A stretch of DNA of 64,000 nucleotides from Guadua angustifolia (taxonomy: Eukaryota; Streptophyta; Magnoliopsida; Poales; Poaceae): NCBI GenBank assembly GCA_036346375.1, contig CM070514.1:18256463-18320462 (forward strand). The letters run 5' to 3'. Made by a program: the position numbers and the translations under genes. Shown here piece by piece: positions 13,324 to 23,874 of this stretch. The notes under the pieces are model-generated. The model was given only the letters and a program-made list of their open reading frames with translations, did not search any database and was not told the DNA's origin. How positions within the stretch are numbered: the stretch's first letter is position 1; every line of letters starts with the position of its first letter.

Positions 13324-15240
13324 TGTTCATAAGAGGGCTTACATTTCCCATGCAGCATCCCATAGTGAGAACTTCAACGAATAAAACCAGGAAACTACTC
13401 TCAACAGGTGACTCCTAGAGAAACTGCAAACTCCATTAAAGTCTGATTCAAATAGTAAAGGGTTTTCTGAAGCTATGACAGAAAAAGGAATAGAACTCAT
13501 GCAATATTAGGTCATGGTCAAGAAAATGGTTGTTGATGAACGACAATACACATACTTGTTCAAGTGGAAAACTCCCAATCAAAAGCAATACTACTAAGCT
13601 TGTTACATAAGATCAATTCAGGATGATATTCACCTATAATCCGACATCCAAACATCTGCTGCTGTAAAGATCATAGGACTAACCTCGTAAATCCTAACCA
13701 ACTACTGGTTGTATCAACCATGGAGAGAGCTCTGAATACTATAGTAGTAATATGAGTCTAACATACATAGATCTCCTTTAGCTCTAAATATACACATCCC
13801 AAGTACAAATGAGAATAATAATCGATAAAACATGGTAATGCAAGACCATTGGTTATCATTCTCTAAAATTTTGGAAACATGGTAGCACATCCATGACGGA
13901 TCTAAAACACAAAAGCAATTCCTTGGACAAGGAGAACATTGCTGTTAAGGAACAATTCAACAGATAACATAACTGATATACTCTTGCTATCTGAAAGTAA
14001 ATGAAAACATGGCAATTTCCTTCAGGAATTCACTCTGTTTTTTTCCCAACTGTTCTATAGAAGGCCAACATTGGAAGGAAATCTCCCATAATAATTTGAA
14101 TATTACTATCTGAAAACCCATAATGCATGTAGGTCATCGGAAACAATGTAAACAAATTTACAGAAGGAACGGAGAGGAAGATTTTAAATCTGATAGTCTT
14201 CTAGCAAACGTCAAAATTTAACCTGCAATATACAGCATGTGCTGAGGACAATGTTCCTTCAAAATCATCTTTCTATTTTGGAGAAACTGACATCTATAAG
14301 AGTCACCTATGGATCTTCAAATGCACAAGAATCTGAGCTGAAATCACACATGATAACACATATATGATAGATCTGACCTGAAACTTCGTGTAATAATTGA
14401 GATAATCTGAACTTTCAGCGGTTATCTGAATTCGCACATAGGAAACCTGAACTCAGCATTAACTGAACAATATAGCAGTAATATGAGTTTCACATACATA
14501 GATCTCCTTTAGCTCTAAATATACACAGTTAGTCCCAAGCACCAACGAGAATAATAATCGATAAAACATGGAAATGTAAGACCATGCATTATCATTCTCT
14601 CAAATTTTGGAAACCTGGTAGCACATCCATAACGGATCAGTGAAACACTTCGCTCGTCAGCAATCTTAAATATTAATAACCTGCATAGAAGGTTGAATCA
14701 CCAAGTTTACCAACCACAATCAATAAATACATAATGCTCATCAGCTGGACTCTGTATACGCAGAAAATGGAAAATCAAGCAATTAAATCAGCACATGGAT
14801 GCATGGTAGCAGATAATTAATTTATTGGTTGTAAGAGCAAATAGCTGATACCAGTGAATGGAACACCCAAATAATTCTGAGAACACCCACATGACGTCCA
14901 AATCTGAGAAGAATGCATGCCGCTGTAGGCACAAAATTATGAACCTATCCAATATCACATTAAGCTAAGAACTCATCAGAGTAGGCTTAGCTCCATCCCC
15001 AAATTGACATAGGATTCAGTATACAAGCTATGACAAGGATCATTCTTATATTTCATCGATCCATTGCAACCAGATCTATCGATTGATACCTCTAACCATC
15101 ATCCACTACAATTTTGAAAACGCTATGCAAAGCACATCTCAGAATACATTCCTCCACCTCTGCGAATCATGAATCCTCAAGTACAAAATCTTCGCTCCAA
15201 GCAGACTGATGCAATGCACCAGCATAAAAGGTTAGGCGAA
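13324..15240. other. Non-coding, intron-like AT-rich DNA
   Basis: No coding region recognised. A block of about 165 bases at 13,745-13,915 recurs at 14,470-14,650 in the same orientation (shared ACATAGATCTCCTTTAGCTC). The stretch could be intron or intergenic DNA of a transcript whose first exon is proposed at 15,340-15,960. Confidence 0.4.
13745..13915. repeat. Direct repeat (partner 14,470-14,650)
   Basis: The two copies share ACATAGATCTCCTTTAGCTC and AATAATCGATAAAACATGG in the same order, spaced about 730 bases apart. The family is unknown. Confidence 0.7.
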
Positions 15241-15339
15241 CAATCACATCACACATGCTAACCAAGGCTGACAAATCACGAGACGATGCGGCAAGTAAAT
15301 AATGAGCAGCAAAAACAAAAACCAGTTACTTACGGTGGG

Positions 15340-15960
15340 TTCGGGCAAGCTAAGTTTTGATGCGGTGGGCGCCGAAACCAATCTGTATTTGCCCGTCTTG
15401 AAACAAAGACGATCCCACCGGCGACTTCGGCGGAAGGAGGCTGGCTGCATGAAATTTTACGGATCTGGCTACCTATAAACTGCGGCCCTTCAAGATAAAT
15501 CTTCTTGATAAAAAATGCAAGAACAAGCTAATCCCTACCAAGAACCGCCAGAGGCAAGGAGATCCGGAGCGCACCTTATTCGTATGGTCCATGGTTGCTG
15601 CCACTGCCACCTGCGAAAAAAAGGAAGAAGGAGAACGAAGACAACACGAGACGCAGGAGAAAGAACTGAGCGAGGACGGAGGAAATGAGGGCAATGAAAA
15701 GCAGGACGGAGCAACCGAATGGAAGAAGCAAAAGGGGAAAGCTAGATTGGATAGGCACAGGCTAGAAACATCCGGAACGCAACGCGGAGGATGGTGGTTG
15801 GCGCGAGCACGGACGGCTTTCGCGGCATCGATGAGCCAACCAAGCCGGGAGCCGACGAACGCGAACCAATCGAGCCAGGAGCCTCGCAAAAAAATGTGAC
15901 GTGGTATGGCTGTGAGGCCGAGAAGTCTTCCAAATTTAGGAAAGGTAGTATACATACGTG
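15340..15960 (-). other. Possible first exon(s) and promoter of a - strand transcript
   Basis: The GC content rises sharply here between AT-rich flanks. On the - strand a short frame from 15,450 (MQPASFRRSRRWDRL) runs to about 15,340, where CCCACC is followed by a good splice donor GTAAGTAA. A further donor-like AAG/GTGCGC follows an ATG at about 15,592. 15,600-15,760 is purine-rich on the + strand, typical of a 5' leader. The + strand frame at 15,591-15,899 is low-complexity and is probably not coding. No protein family is recognised; it could be a non-coding first exon. Confidence 0.3.
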
Positions 15961-16699
15961 GTAATTAGATCACCACACAGGTGTTAATCAGCTGGCAATA
16001 AACCCAAACCATGTTCAGAAAATCTGTCCAGAATGTCCAAAAAGTAAGCACAGTAGAAAAAAAAAAGAAGTCAATTCCCAATATTTCTCTTTCTTTTCCT
16101 TTTGTTACCTCAATTGATATTTGAACTAAGGGAAAAAAAAAAGGAAACATCATTCAGCAGGAGAGAATCCTATTCCCTTATCTTTTCACCCGTACGGCAA
16201 GCACAACGTGCAGAAAAGGAAATTGTTCTGAGCTTTAGAACAAGTTGACCCTCTATCCTTCATACAAACACACGGGCCATACAACTCAAGAACAAATGGC
16301 GTGTTATTGATCATACTGAAAGCAAAGCAACAAGAACAAGCAGAAGATCATTTATCTGTTGCAGCGATGATTCGATGGAAGTAAATTCTGCAAGAACATT
16401 TTATACAGAAAATATTTATTTTTGAATTCTACTTGTCATAGGAGCAAGTGCACTCTTTTTCTTTTCTTTTTCTTCTTTTGAAATTACAATCGCTACTACA
16501 TACGTGAGATGTCAGCAGTTGAACACTATCATTCGATTGAATTTAGGTCAGTCTAATAGAAGGCCCCGTAAACTCATTTTGAAAAGAGGCAAACAGAATT
16601 CCCAAAGTTTCTACCAAATTGTATCATTGAAATGGAGAGGGAAATGTGGAGCACCACAAAGAATTTGTTGTGTGTTAGATGAACCAAATGGATCTAGCT

Positions 16700-16860
16700 A
16701 ATGTTTTGTAGCCTCCATATCACTAATAAGGTTTATGGTAGTAAGCAAACCTATCTAGATTGTTCCCATTTGAGACAGCAGTGTAAAATGAAGACCACTT
16801 GAAGGATCCTCCATTGAAATACACTTTGATGTTACCCTGCCCATTAGAGCTTCTGAACCT
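16700..16860 (-). other. Exon-like segment of unknown gene
   Basis: On the - strand a good acceptor (CTTTTGCAG at about 16,860) opens a frame that reads FRSSNGQGNIKVYFNGG near its start and runs to a stop at about 16,727. The composition is protein-like, but the family is not recognised and no partner exons were found. It could belong to the 3' untranslated part of the PPR gene upstream on the same strand, or to a relic. Confidence 0.25.
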
Positions 16861-18024
16861 GCAAAAGGATATATTGGTATAAGTATTTTGCCTATAAGTA
16901 TTTTGCCAGAAAGAGGGAAATCACATAGGGGCATATATGGTATTGGCAAAATTTAGAAACCAAAATAGCCCAAATTTAATTTTAAACAGGGCATGTTGCT
17001 GCATGCGACTTCTAAAATGCCGAAACTTTAATTGAAAGTTTGCTTCTGGCAGTCCTATGGGCAATCTTTTCAAATAACACATATGCATGCATGTAATGGA
17101 GAGAAAACCTTCCTAACACAAGAAATAAATTTTAGTGGGGTTCATGAGATTTCACTCTGATAGATTACAATAACTTTTTTTATATATCTAGCTGGAATTA
17201 TAGATAAACACACATTTGTCAACCTTCTTTTCTGACATCCTATCCCACTTAATGTGAAAACAAGCTATTAACTCACACCTGAAAGTTCAGGTGTGCCAGA
17301 GATATAACATAATATATAAAATGGAGCACAATTTATTGCTTCAATTTGAGCAAGGACTCTAATTAAAGTTCTTATTAACTCTGATTAAAATTTAGAGATT
17401 CCATGACTTAAGTTCCAACCAATAATAGCATGCCCTGTATAGTTGGTGGAATTAATTTACTGAAGATTATCAGTGAATTCCTTTCGTCATATGCATAAAA
17501 GTATTCACCAAAATGATCGAATCATAAGCATAAACTAATCGACAATAGCTAAAAAAAAGGTTGTGCTGAATATTTGTGTACCAAACTGTTCCATGAAAGT
17601 GCTAGGTAACCACATGGGGTGAGCTACTCTCCCAAATGCATCCACAATAACCTCTCTCTTCTTTCTGACACCGCAGGATAGTAAATATTTTTATATCAAG
17701 ATAGAATTCTTGGACAGGCTATCCTCTACAAGAATGAGAAACTGTCAGCAAGCAGCAAAAGGATTTGCAAAAAAAAATGTTTGCAACGGATTTGCAAAAA
17801 AAAAAAAATGTTTGCAACAAACACCTACTTTTATACCAATGTTGAAGATATCTGTCATGCCACTGAAATTCCAAGACAAGGCAACTCCACGCACAACATT
17901 AAACAAAATGAACAAGACCTGTTCAAGAGGTTAGTTGTGTGTATTCCTGTACAGGAAACTGTTCAGGCATGGCCACTTGGTAACATTTTTTGCCCTGTAG
18001 ACTTGTACCAGTTGTATTCAGTAT

Positions 18025-20613
18025 TCACCAATAATCTTCACAAGAGCACTTTCCGCCCTTAAACTCATGCAAACACTTCAGATCCTTGATCAGGATTTGC
18101 CGCTCATATTTCTTTGAAACTAACTTGGCAAAGGTGTGGCAATGGTTACACATCCTTGCAGTTTTCATTATCCGGATGCTTCTGAAATGAGGGGAATTAG
18201 AAATCCCAAAAGCAATTGCTAGCTTCTCACAATGGATTCCAGTAACTTCTTCATTTGCTTCTTCCACATCTAGAGTTACATTACCGATGTCAACCATAGA
18301 GACTCCCACTTGAATCATCATCAACTTTAGTTCAGCTACTGTATGCTCTAAGGCAACATTATAACCAGTTGAGAACAAATAGACCCTGTTTCTGATTTCT
18401 GTTGAACAACTCTCAACATCATCCAACATTCTTCCTTTGTTGGGCACCATCACCTTTGGCACATCAACAGATTTTCCAGCTAGATTTCGCAGATTAGAAA
18501 CTAGCCTTTGGATTCTAGGATCTCTAGGCTCAATCACTGACAGCTCTGTAGCTGCCAGGTTTGCCAGTCTTACATTTCCATGCATTATTGCTGCAGTAAG
18601 AAATGCATCCCAGACTGTCGAATTGGGGGTGAGTGGCATCTCATCAATAAGCTCATATGCTTCTAGTAGTCTCCCTGATCGGCCAAGAAGATCTACTATT
18701 GCTGCATAATGATCTAAATCTGGAGTTATATTGTAATCATTGACCATATTGAGAAATATTTCTTTCCCTTCAGATACCTTTCCCTCAAGACCGTAGGCCT
18801 TGATAACAGCAGTCAAAGTTGTATGATCTGGCAGGATGCCTTCTTGCTTCATTTGACAGAAGAGATACAAAACTTCATTTGGAGAACCATGCAGCAAATG
18901 TGCAAGCATGATGCAATTCCAGGAAATAATGTTCCTTGACGAGTGCCTGTCAAAAACAGCACAAGCACCAGCAAGATCGCCAGATTTTGAATAGGCAAAT
19001 ATAAGTGCATTTGCAATTTTGCTGTCCACTTCTAAATTGTGGTGAAAAATACAGGCATGGATCTCCCGTACTTTCCATGCCGCAACTAGGTTTGCAAATG
19101 CTGGAATGATACTTAGGATTGTAATGTAGTCAGGCCTCATAAGAAGTGATTGCATCTGCCGGAATATTCTTAAGGCTCTATCATAATAACCATTATGCAC
19201 TGATCCAGCAATGAGTATGTTCCAAGAAGCTGTATCCCTTTTTACTCCACAGCTTTCCATCATCTGGAACAGCTCAAAAGCTCTCTCATCATCCCCATTT
19301 CGTATGTATCCTGAGATCATCGTATTCCACGTTATCGCATTGCGCCGAACACTATAGTTCTCCATCTTGCAGAAGAGTTCATATGCTTTGCCACAATAGC
19401 CTGCTTGTGCATACCCTGCAACCATTGAATTCCAGGAGAAGATATCCTTCTCAGGTATCTTGTTAAATATTCTCCTAGCTGCAACTATTTCTCCACATTT
19501 TGCATACATGTCAACCAAGGAATTCCCTGAGAGCACATTGTTAACACTGCCAACCTTAATGGCGTGGCCATGGAGCTCTCTTCCCTGGCTTAGTAACTTC
19601 AAACTTGCACAAGCTGAGATGGCACATGCAATTGTCATACCGTTTGGTTCCACTCCAGCAAGACGCATCCGGATGAAAAATTGAAGTGCCTCATCCCCTC
19701 TATCAATACGAACAAAACCTGACACAAGGCTAGTCCATGTGACAACATCTGGTTCTACTCCAGACTCCTCCATCTCCTCCAGCAGCTCCACGGCCACATC
19801 AAGTTCTCCAGACCTAGCATAGCTCGAAATCAATGTATTCCACGTGACAATCCCCGGTTCGGTCCCTTCCCGCCTCATAGCATCAAGCAGCCTCCGTGCC
19901 TCCTCCCACTCACAAGACCGGCAACACCCAAAAATCATCGAGTTCCATGTTCCCAAGTCCCGCCGCCCCATCTTCTCAAACACCGTACATGCACACCCCA
20001 ATTCTCCACATTTGACATACATCACCAGCACCGAGTTCCCGACCGGCACGTCCTTCACTCTCCCCATAAACCCTCTCCGGATAGCCATGGAGTGCAGCGC
20101 TCTCCCAAGCTCCAGGTCCTCAGCATACGCGCACGCCTGTAAAATCCTGGTGATCAAGAACCTGTCCGGGAGCACTCCTTCGCTGACCATGTTCACCGCA
20201 AGAGCAAGAACCTCACTGTACATGCCCCTGGTGGCGTACGCGCCAATCATGGCCGACCAGGCGAGCAGGTCCCTGTGGCTCATTCCGTCGAACACCTTGC
20301 GGGCGTCGTCCAGACGCCCCGCGCAGGAATTCATCGTGATGAGCTTCGTCTCCGAGACAAACTGGGGCTCTCTGCGAGCGGAAGAACTGGGTGGGTGGGT
20401 TTGGATTCTTGGCTCTTGAACGGGCCGGGTGTGATGGGGGACATGGGCGCTTCTCGTTTCTTGAAGCGTGAGTGGGAGCGGGAGGGGAGGAGCTTGGGCG
20501 AATGCCATGATGGGTTCTTGGAGGCGGCCATGGCGTGGCCTCGAGGGGAGTTGGGGTAGGAACAGGTGGGGTTTGGGGAGGAGGGAGGGGAAGGGAAGGA
20601 AGAGGAGCTCCAT
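18025..20613 (-). CDS. PLS-class pentatricopeptide repeat protein with DYW-type C-terminus
   Basis: An intronless 862-residue frame, typical for plant organellar PPR editing factors. The first ~80 residues are rich in S, R and P with few acids, as in a chloroplast or mitochondrial transit peptide; a second Met at residue 36 could also start it. Tandem PPR motifs run from about residue 87 to 700, with recognisable helices such as DLGTWNSMIFGCCRSCEWE and DVVTWTSLVSGFVR. The C-terminal region ends in CSCEDYW. It keeps a deaminase-like zinc signature, with H794-x-E796 (HCE where most have HSE) and CNHCH (C822, C825). The usual E-motif/PG box (PGxSW) before the DYW domain is not visible, so the link region is atypical. 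By family knowledge it binds organellar RNA one base per repeat and may support C-to-U editing. It resembles the Arabidopsis At1g19720 (DYW7) type from memory, not from a search. Confidence 0.93.
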   Translation of the reverse strand: MELLFLPFPSLLPKPHLFLPQLPSRPRHGRLQEPIMAFAQAPPLPLPLTLQETRSAHVPHHTRPVQEPRIQTHPPSSSARREPQFVSETKLITMNSCAGRLDDARKVFDGMSHRDLLAWSAMIGAYATRGMYSEVLALAVNMVSEGVLPDRFLITRILQACAYAEDLELGRALHSMAIRRGFMGRVKDVPVGNSVLVMYVKCGELGCACTVFEKMGRRDLGTWNSMIFGCCRSCEWEEARRLLDAMRREGTEPGIVTWNTLISSYARSGELDVAVELLEEMEESGVEPDVVTWTSLVSGFVRIDRGDEALQFFIRMRLAGVEPNGMTIACAISACASLKLLSQGRELHGHAIKVGSVNNVLSGNSLVDMYAKCGEIVAARRIFNKIPEKDIFSWNSMVAGYAQAGYCGKAYELFCKMENYSVRRNAITWNTMISGYIRNGDDERAFELFQMMESCGVKRDTASWNILIAGSVHNGYYDRALRIFRQMQSLLMRPDYITILSIIPAFANLVAAWKVREIHACIFHHNLEVDSKIANALIFAYSKSGDLAGACAVFDRHSSRNIISWNCIMLAHLLHGSPNEVLYLFCQMKQEGILPDHTTLTAVIKAYGLEGKVSEGKEIFLNMVNDYNITPDLDHYAAIVDLLGRSGRLLEAYELIDEMPLTPNSTVWDAFLTAAIMHGNVRLANLAATELSVIEPRDPRIQRLVSNLRNLAGKSVDVPKVMVPNKGRMLDDVESCSTEIRNRVYLFSTGYNVALEHTVAELKLMMIQVGVSMVDIGNVTLDVEEANEEVTGIHCEKLAIAFGISNSPHFRSIRIMKTARMCNHCHTFAKLVSKKYERQILIKDLKCLHEFKGGKCSCEDYW

Positions 20614-20889
20614 GGGAGGGAGGAGAAGATGTTTTTGGTAGGGTTGGGTTTTTGCATGTTATCTTCTCGTTTTTCTGTCTTTTCTGTTTTGTGTGTTTTT
20701 CTACCCAAGACTGCATGTACAGTTTCTCGTCTGCCCTTCGATTTATGTTCTAATTGCCCACGATTTCACTGATTTTTTTTGGAAAAATTATTTGACTCCA
20801 TTTTACCAAATATTTCTTTTTTAAAGAAACACATAGGCAGCACTGCATTCAGAAGTTGGTAACAAAACTGGCAAGTTGCAACGGTGTAA
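20614..20889 (-). promoter_or_regulatory. Upstream region of the PPR gene
   Basis: The 276 bases between the PPR start codon and the Tourist-like MITE are the only room left for the 5' leader and core promoter. No clear TATA box was found. The frames here on both strands are shadows of the PPR N-terminus. Confidence 0.35.
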
Positions 20890-21253
20890 GGGCATGTTTG
20901 GATCTATTAGCACTAATAGTTAGCTAGCTAATAGCTAATTGTTAGCTAACTATTAGTTGGCTAATTATTAGCTAGAGTTGTTTGGAGGTACTAGCTAATA
21001 GGTGGTTGAAAATTTAGTTATTAGTGGAAATATCCATTGTACCTTTGCATTAATAGCTGTTTGCACAGTACCGATGGCATATTAGTTATTTCACCATCTA
21101 TTAGCAGGAATTAGCAGGGGAGAACTAGCTAATGAGATAACTATTAGCTGGGTTAGTAGCTAACTGTTAGCTGGGTTATTAGCTAGCCTGTTTGGATTCA
21201 CTTTAACTAATTTTAGCAGCTAACTATTAGTGCTAATGGATCCAAACATGCCC
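20890..21253. mobile_element. Tourist-like MITE (PIF/Harbinger), 364 bp
   Basis: The ends are inverted repeats of almost 40 bases beginning GGGCATGTTTGGATC. A 3-bp TAA target duplication flanks them (20,887-20,889 and 21,254-21,256). The interior is full of TAGCTAATAG-type motifs and has no coding capacity. The TAA/TTA site and GGGC start fit PIF/Harbinger MITEs. It lies just upstream of the PPR gene. Confidence 0.92.
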
Positions 21254-21430
21254 TAAGATGTCTTTTCCAACTCATCCCTTTCTTATAGGGAGATGCTAGC
21301 TAGCTGGAAAACGCCTTGTTTATAATGCAACCAAAATAATTTCTTAGCCTGTCAACGGTACCTTCAGTTTTGACAACTTTGCTCGAGTAGGTCTCAAATG
21401 TAGCAGTTTTCATAAACACACGCTGATTTA

Positions 21431-21734
21431 GGGTGTGTTTGGCAGAACTCTTAGCTTCAGCTTCCTCATGAGAAGTTGAAGAGCTCTACTAAATAAGAAA
21501 AAATCAACCAGTTTCACATAGGAATCCAAAGAAGTGATTCATAGTTTTTGACTTACAACCTGGGAGCAAAAAAAACTGCTGCCCACCTGATTCACAACTT
21601 CCCAGTTATAAGGCTCCCCACTAAGTTCATAACTATTTCTCAAACAAGAATCACTTTCACCAGAGAATCGATTCCATAGAGAATCAGAAGTTGGAGTTGA
21701 AGAATCTGAATTTAGAGATCTGCCAAATAGGCCC
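21431..21734. mobile_element. Second Tourist-like MITE, 304 bp
   Basis: Inverted ends GGGTGTGTTTGGCAGA and GGGCCTATTTGGCAGA, flanked by TTA duplications (21,428-21,430 and 21,735-21,737). It is non-coding and distinct in sequence from the neighbouring MITE. Confidence 0.85.
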
Positions 21735-21959
21735 TTAAAAATATTAGCATAAAAGCAGTTCAAAATTTCACAACAATCTGGACTAAAATTAAGTGATCGA
21801 CACCAATATTTCTTTTCCAAACAACATGGCCGAAGTGAAGTCGATCTGAATCTAGAAAATTGAAAGCGCCACAAGAAATACTAGCAATAATAGCGTGCTA
21901 CGCTGCGCCGTTCTGTAGAGTTGATAGGACCAGTCGGTAAATCTATGGAGGTCGTATTT

Positions 21960-22720
21960 TCGGTTTTCATATTTGTTTAAAAAAAATAGGTTGTTAGCTA
22001 TAAACCTTCAAGGAATCTATGTTTTTTTTAGAAAACCGCGGTTTATAAATCGCTGGACGAATCAACGTTTTTTTAAAAAAAACCGCGGTTATGACCTGCT
22101 GGCAAATCCATAAGTTGTTATAAACCTTCGACGAATCCGTGTTTTTTTGTCGATGCGTGTTTTATTTAGAAAATTGAGGTTGAATCCATGTTTTTTGTTT
22201 TTTTTGTCTGCTAAAAAAATGGGTCGTTAGGATCCGCCGGCGAATCTACGGGTCGCTATAAATCTTTGGATGAATCTACTTTTTTTTAAAAAAAAAACCC
22301 ACAGTTATGACCCGTTAACAAATACACAAGTTGTTATAAACTTTCGACGAATCCGTTTTTTTTGTCGATGTGCGTTTTATTTAGAAAATTGCGGTTGAAT
22401 CTGTGTTTTTTTTTGTTTTTTTTAAAAAGAAAGTGCGGCCGTTTTTTTATGTATTTCCTTTTTTAAAAGGCTGCTCGGACCCGTGGGTGAATCCATGAAC
22501 CGCTATAAACCTTCGATGAATCTGGTTTTTTCGTTTCTTGGTTTTTTGTGTTTATTAAAAAAAAATGGGTCGTTAGGATCCGCCGGCGAATCTATGGGCC
22601 GCTATAAATCTTCGGACATATCTACATTTTTTTAAAAAAACCGCGGTTATGACCCGTTGGCAAATCCATAAGCTGCTATAAACCTTCGACGAATCTGTGT
22701 TTTTTTTTGTGGCGAAAACA
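21960..22720. repeat. T/A-run-punctuated complex tandem repeat
   Basis: A composite unit recurs: GGGTCGTTAGGATCCGCCGG at 22,221 and 22,567 (346 apart), and GTTATGACC(C/T)G at 22,088, 22,303 and 22,646. Within it shorter phrases alternate (CGACGAATC(C/T)GT, CCGCTATAAA, AAACCGCGGTT) separated by runs of T or A. No frame is conserved between copies. It looks like the subterminal repeat region of a DNA transposon or a young satellite. Confidence 0.75.
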
Positions 22721-23220
22721 TTTTTTTCGGGTTTTTTGGGTGGCGAAAAAAAGTTTTCCGGGTTGTTTTGGTGACGAAAACATTTTTTCCGGGAAAACGG
22801 AGAAAGGACCTGAACGTAAGAAGCGAGGATCATTCGTTATTTTTTGGACTGTTCGCTATCCTGAAAAATTAGAAAAGGGCTTGCTCGCGATTTGAACTTA
22901 ACGGGAGACTTTTCCGTAAAACACCGTGCCAGGGACCCAAACGCGAAGAAAAAGAAAAAATCTTTGTCTCACAAAAAATCGTGAAGGACCTATTTGTAAT
23001 TCGTAAGGACCTATCCGTAATTCGAAGGAATGGAGGGGCTCTTTTGCAAAATGACTTAGGAGACAAGTAGAACGGCTGATCTCTCACCGATTCTTCACGC
23101 TATAATGGGTGCAACCATTCGATAGCTTCAACTATTTAAATTATGACATCTAATATACGATCCCATCAACCAAAGGACTAGCAAAAAAATTTCCCATACA
23201 TTCCATCGGCCATTACACAC
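22721..23220. other. Unassigned stretch before the LINE
   Basis: Contains repeated phrases (GGCGAAAA(C/A)A, GGACCTAT(T/C)(T/C)GTAATTCG) like those seen in transposon flanks. No gene was recognised. The exact 5' end of the LINE lies somewhere near the right edge. Confidence 0.35.
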
Positions 23221-23229
23221 GCTGAAATG

Positions 23230-23874
23230 GAAACACCACGGAGACTTTCAACTTGTCAAGCACTTCCCCGAGCAATTCCTGGTTATCTTCTCCGAGCCAG
23301 CGTCTAGGAGGAGGGTGGTGTCCCGCAACGTCGGTCCTGTACCGGGGACGCGAGTTCAAGTTTGCTGCCTGGACCGAGTAGCGCTACGCCGCGAACATCA
23401 ATTTTGAATTTCATGTCAAAGTTCGAGTGGAAGGGGTTCCAGTACATTGCTAGGGGCGAAGAAGTGGCGGCGAGGGCTTTAGGGAATAGCTGTGCAATAC
23501 ATTATGTGCAAGAGCAATCCAGGAGAAGGAAGCGCACCAGGTCCTTTGACCTTTGGGTATGGTGCTCTGACCCCTCTGACATTCCGAAGGAGGTCAGTTT
23601 AATGGTGATGGAACCTGACAGAGAGCTCCCCCCATCAGCATCCCACTTCCACAGGTGGTGCTGCAATATGATGAGCCGTCGGACTTGAAGCGTGGCCAGG
23701 TCTTCAATCTTTGCAACCATTTGGAGGCCGTGGAGGATCTCTCCTTCCTCCGGGGTCGCGGCGGCTTGGGCGGCCCTCCCAACCGCAAGCTGCACCGTGA
23801 GTTCGTTTGGACCTACGGGGCCCCGGACGAGGTGGGGGAGAGGCGGGAACGGGCGGGTCTGGACAGAGGCTGGA
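23230..23874 (+). pseudogene. LINE ORF1-like protein, N-terminal part (DUF4283-type), frameshifted
   Basis: Three frames together give a typical grass retroelement ORF1 pattern. First comes FLVIFSEPASRRRVV (about 23,274), then TRSFDLWVWCSDPSDIPKEV (about 23,539-23,600), then DLKRGQVFNLCNHLEAVEDL (from about 23,685) running to GLDRGW at the insertion point. Such proteins are the nucleic-acid-binding, gag-like first product of plant LINEs. At least two frameshifts are present. The last frame stops being LINE-derived at 23,875, where the solo LTR begins; the apparent C-terminus beyond that point is LTR sequence. Confidence 0.65.

Noticed and set aside
15591..15899. 102-residue + strand frame rich in E, K and R
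   Set aside because: Low-complexity purine-rich leader of a possible - strand transcript; no conserved motif.
20213..20716. Long overlapping frames opposite and beside the PPR N-terminus
   Set aside because: Proline/serine-rich shadows of the PPR coding DNA.
23080..23100. GATTCTTCACGCT as target duplication of the LINE (against GATTCTGTCCGCT at 45,372)
   Set aside because: Three mismatches in 13 bases and an uncertain LINE 5' end; could be chance.
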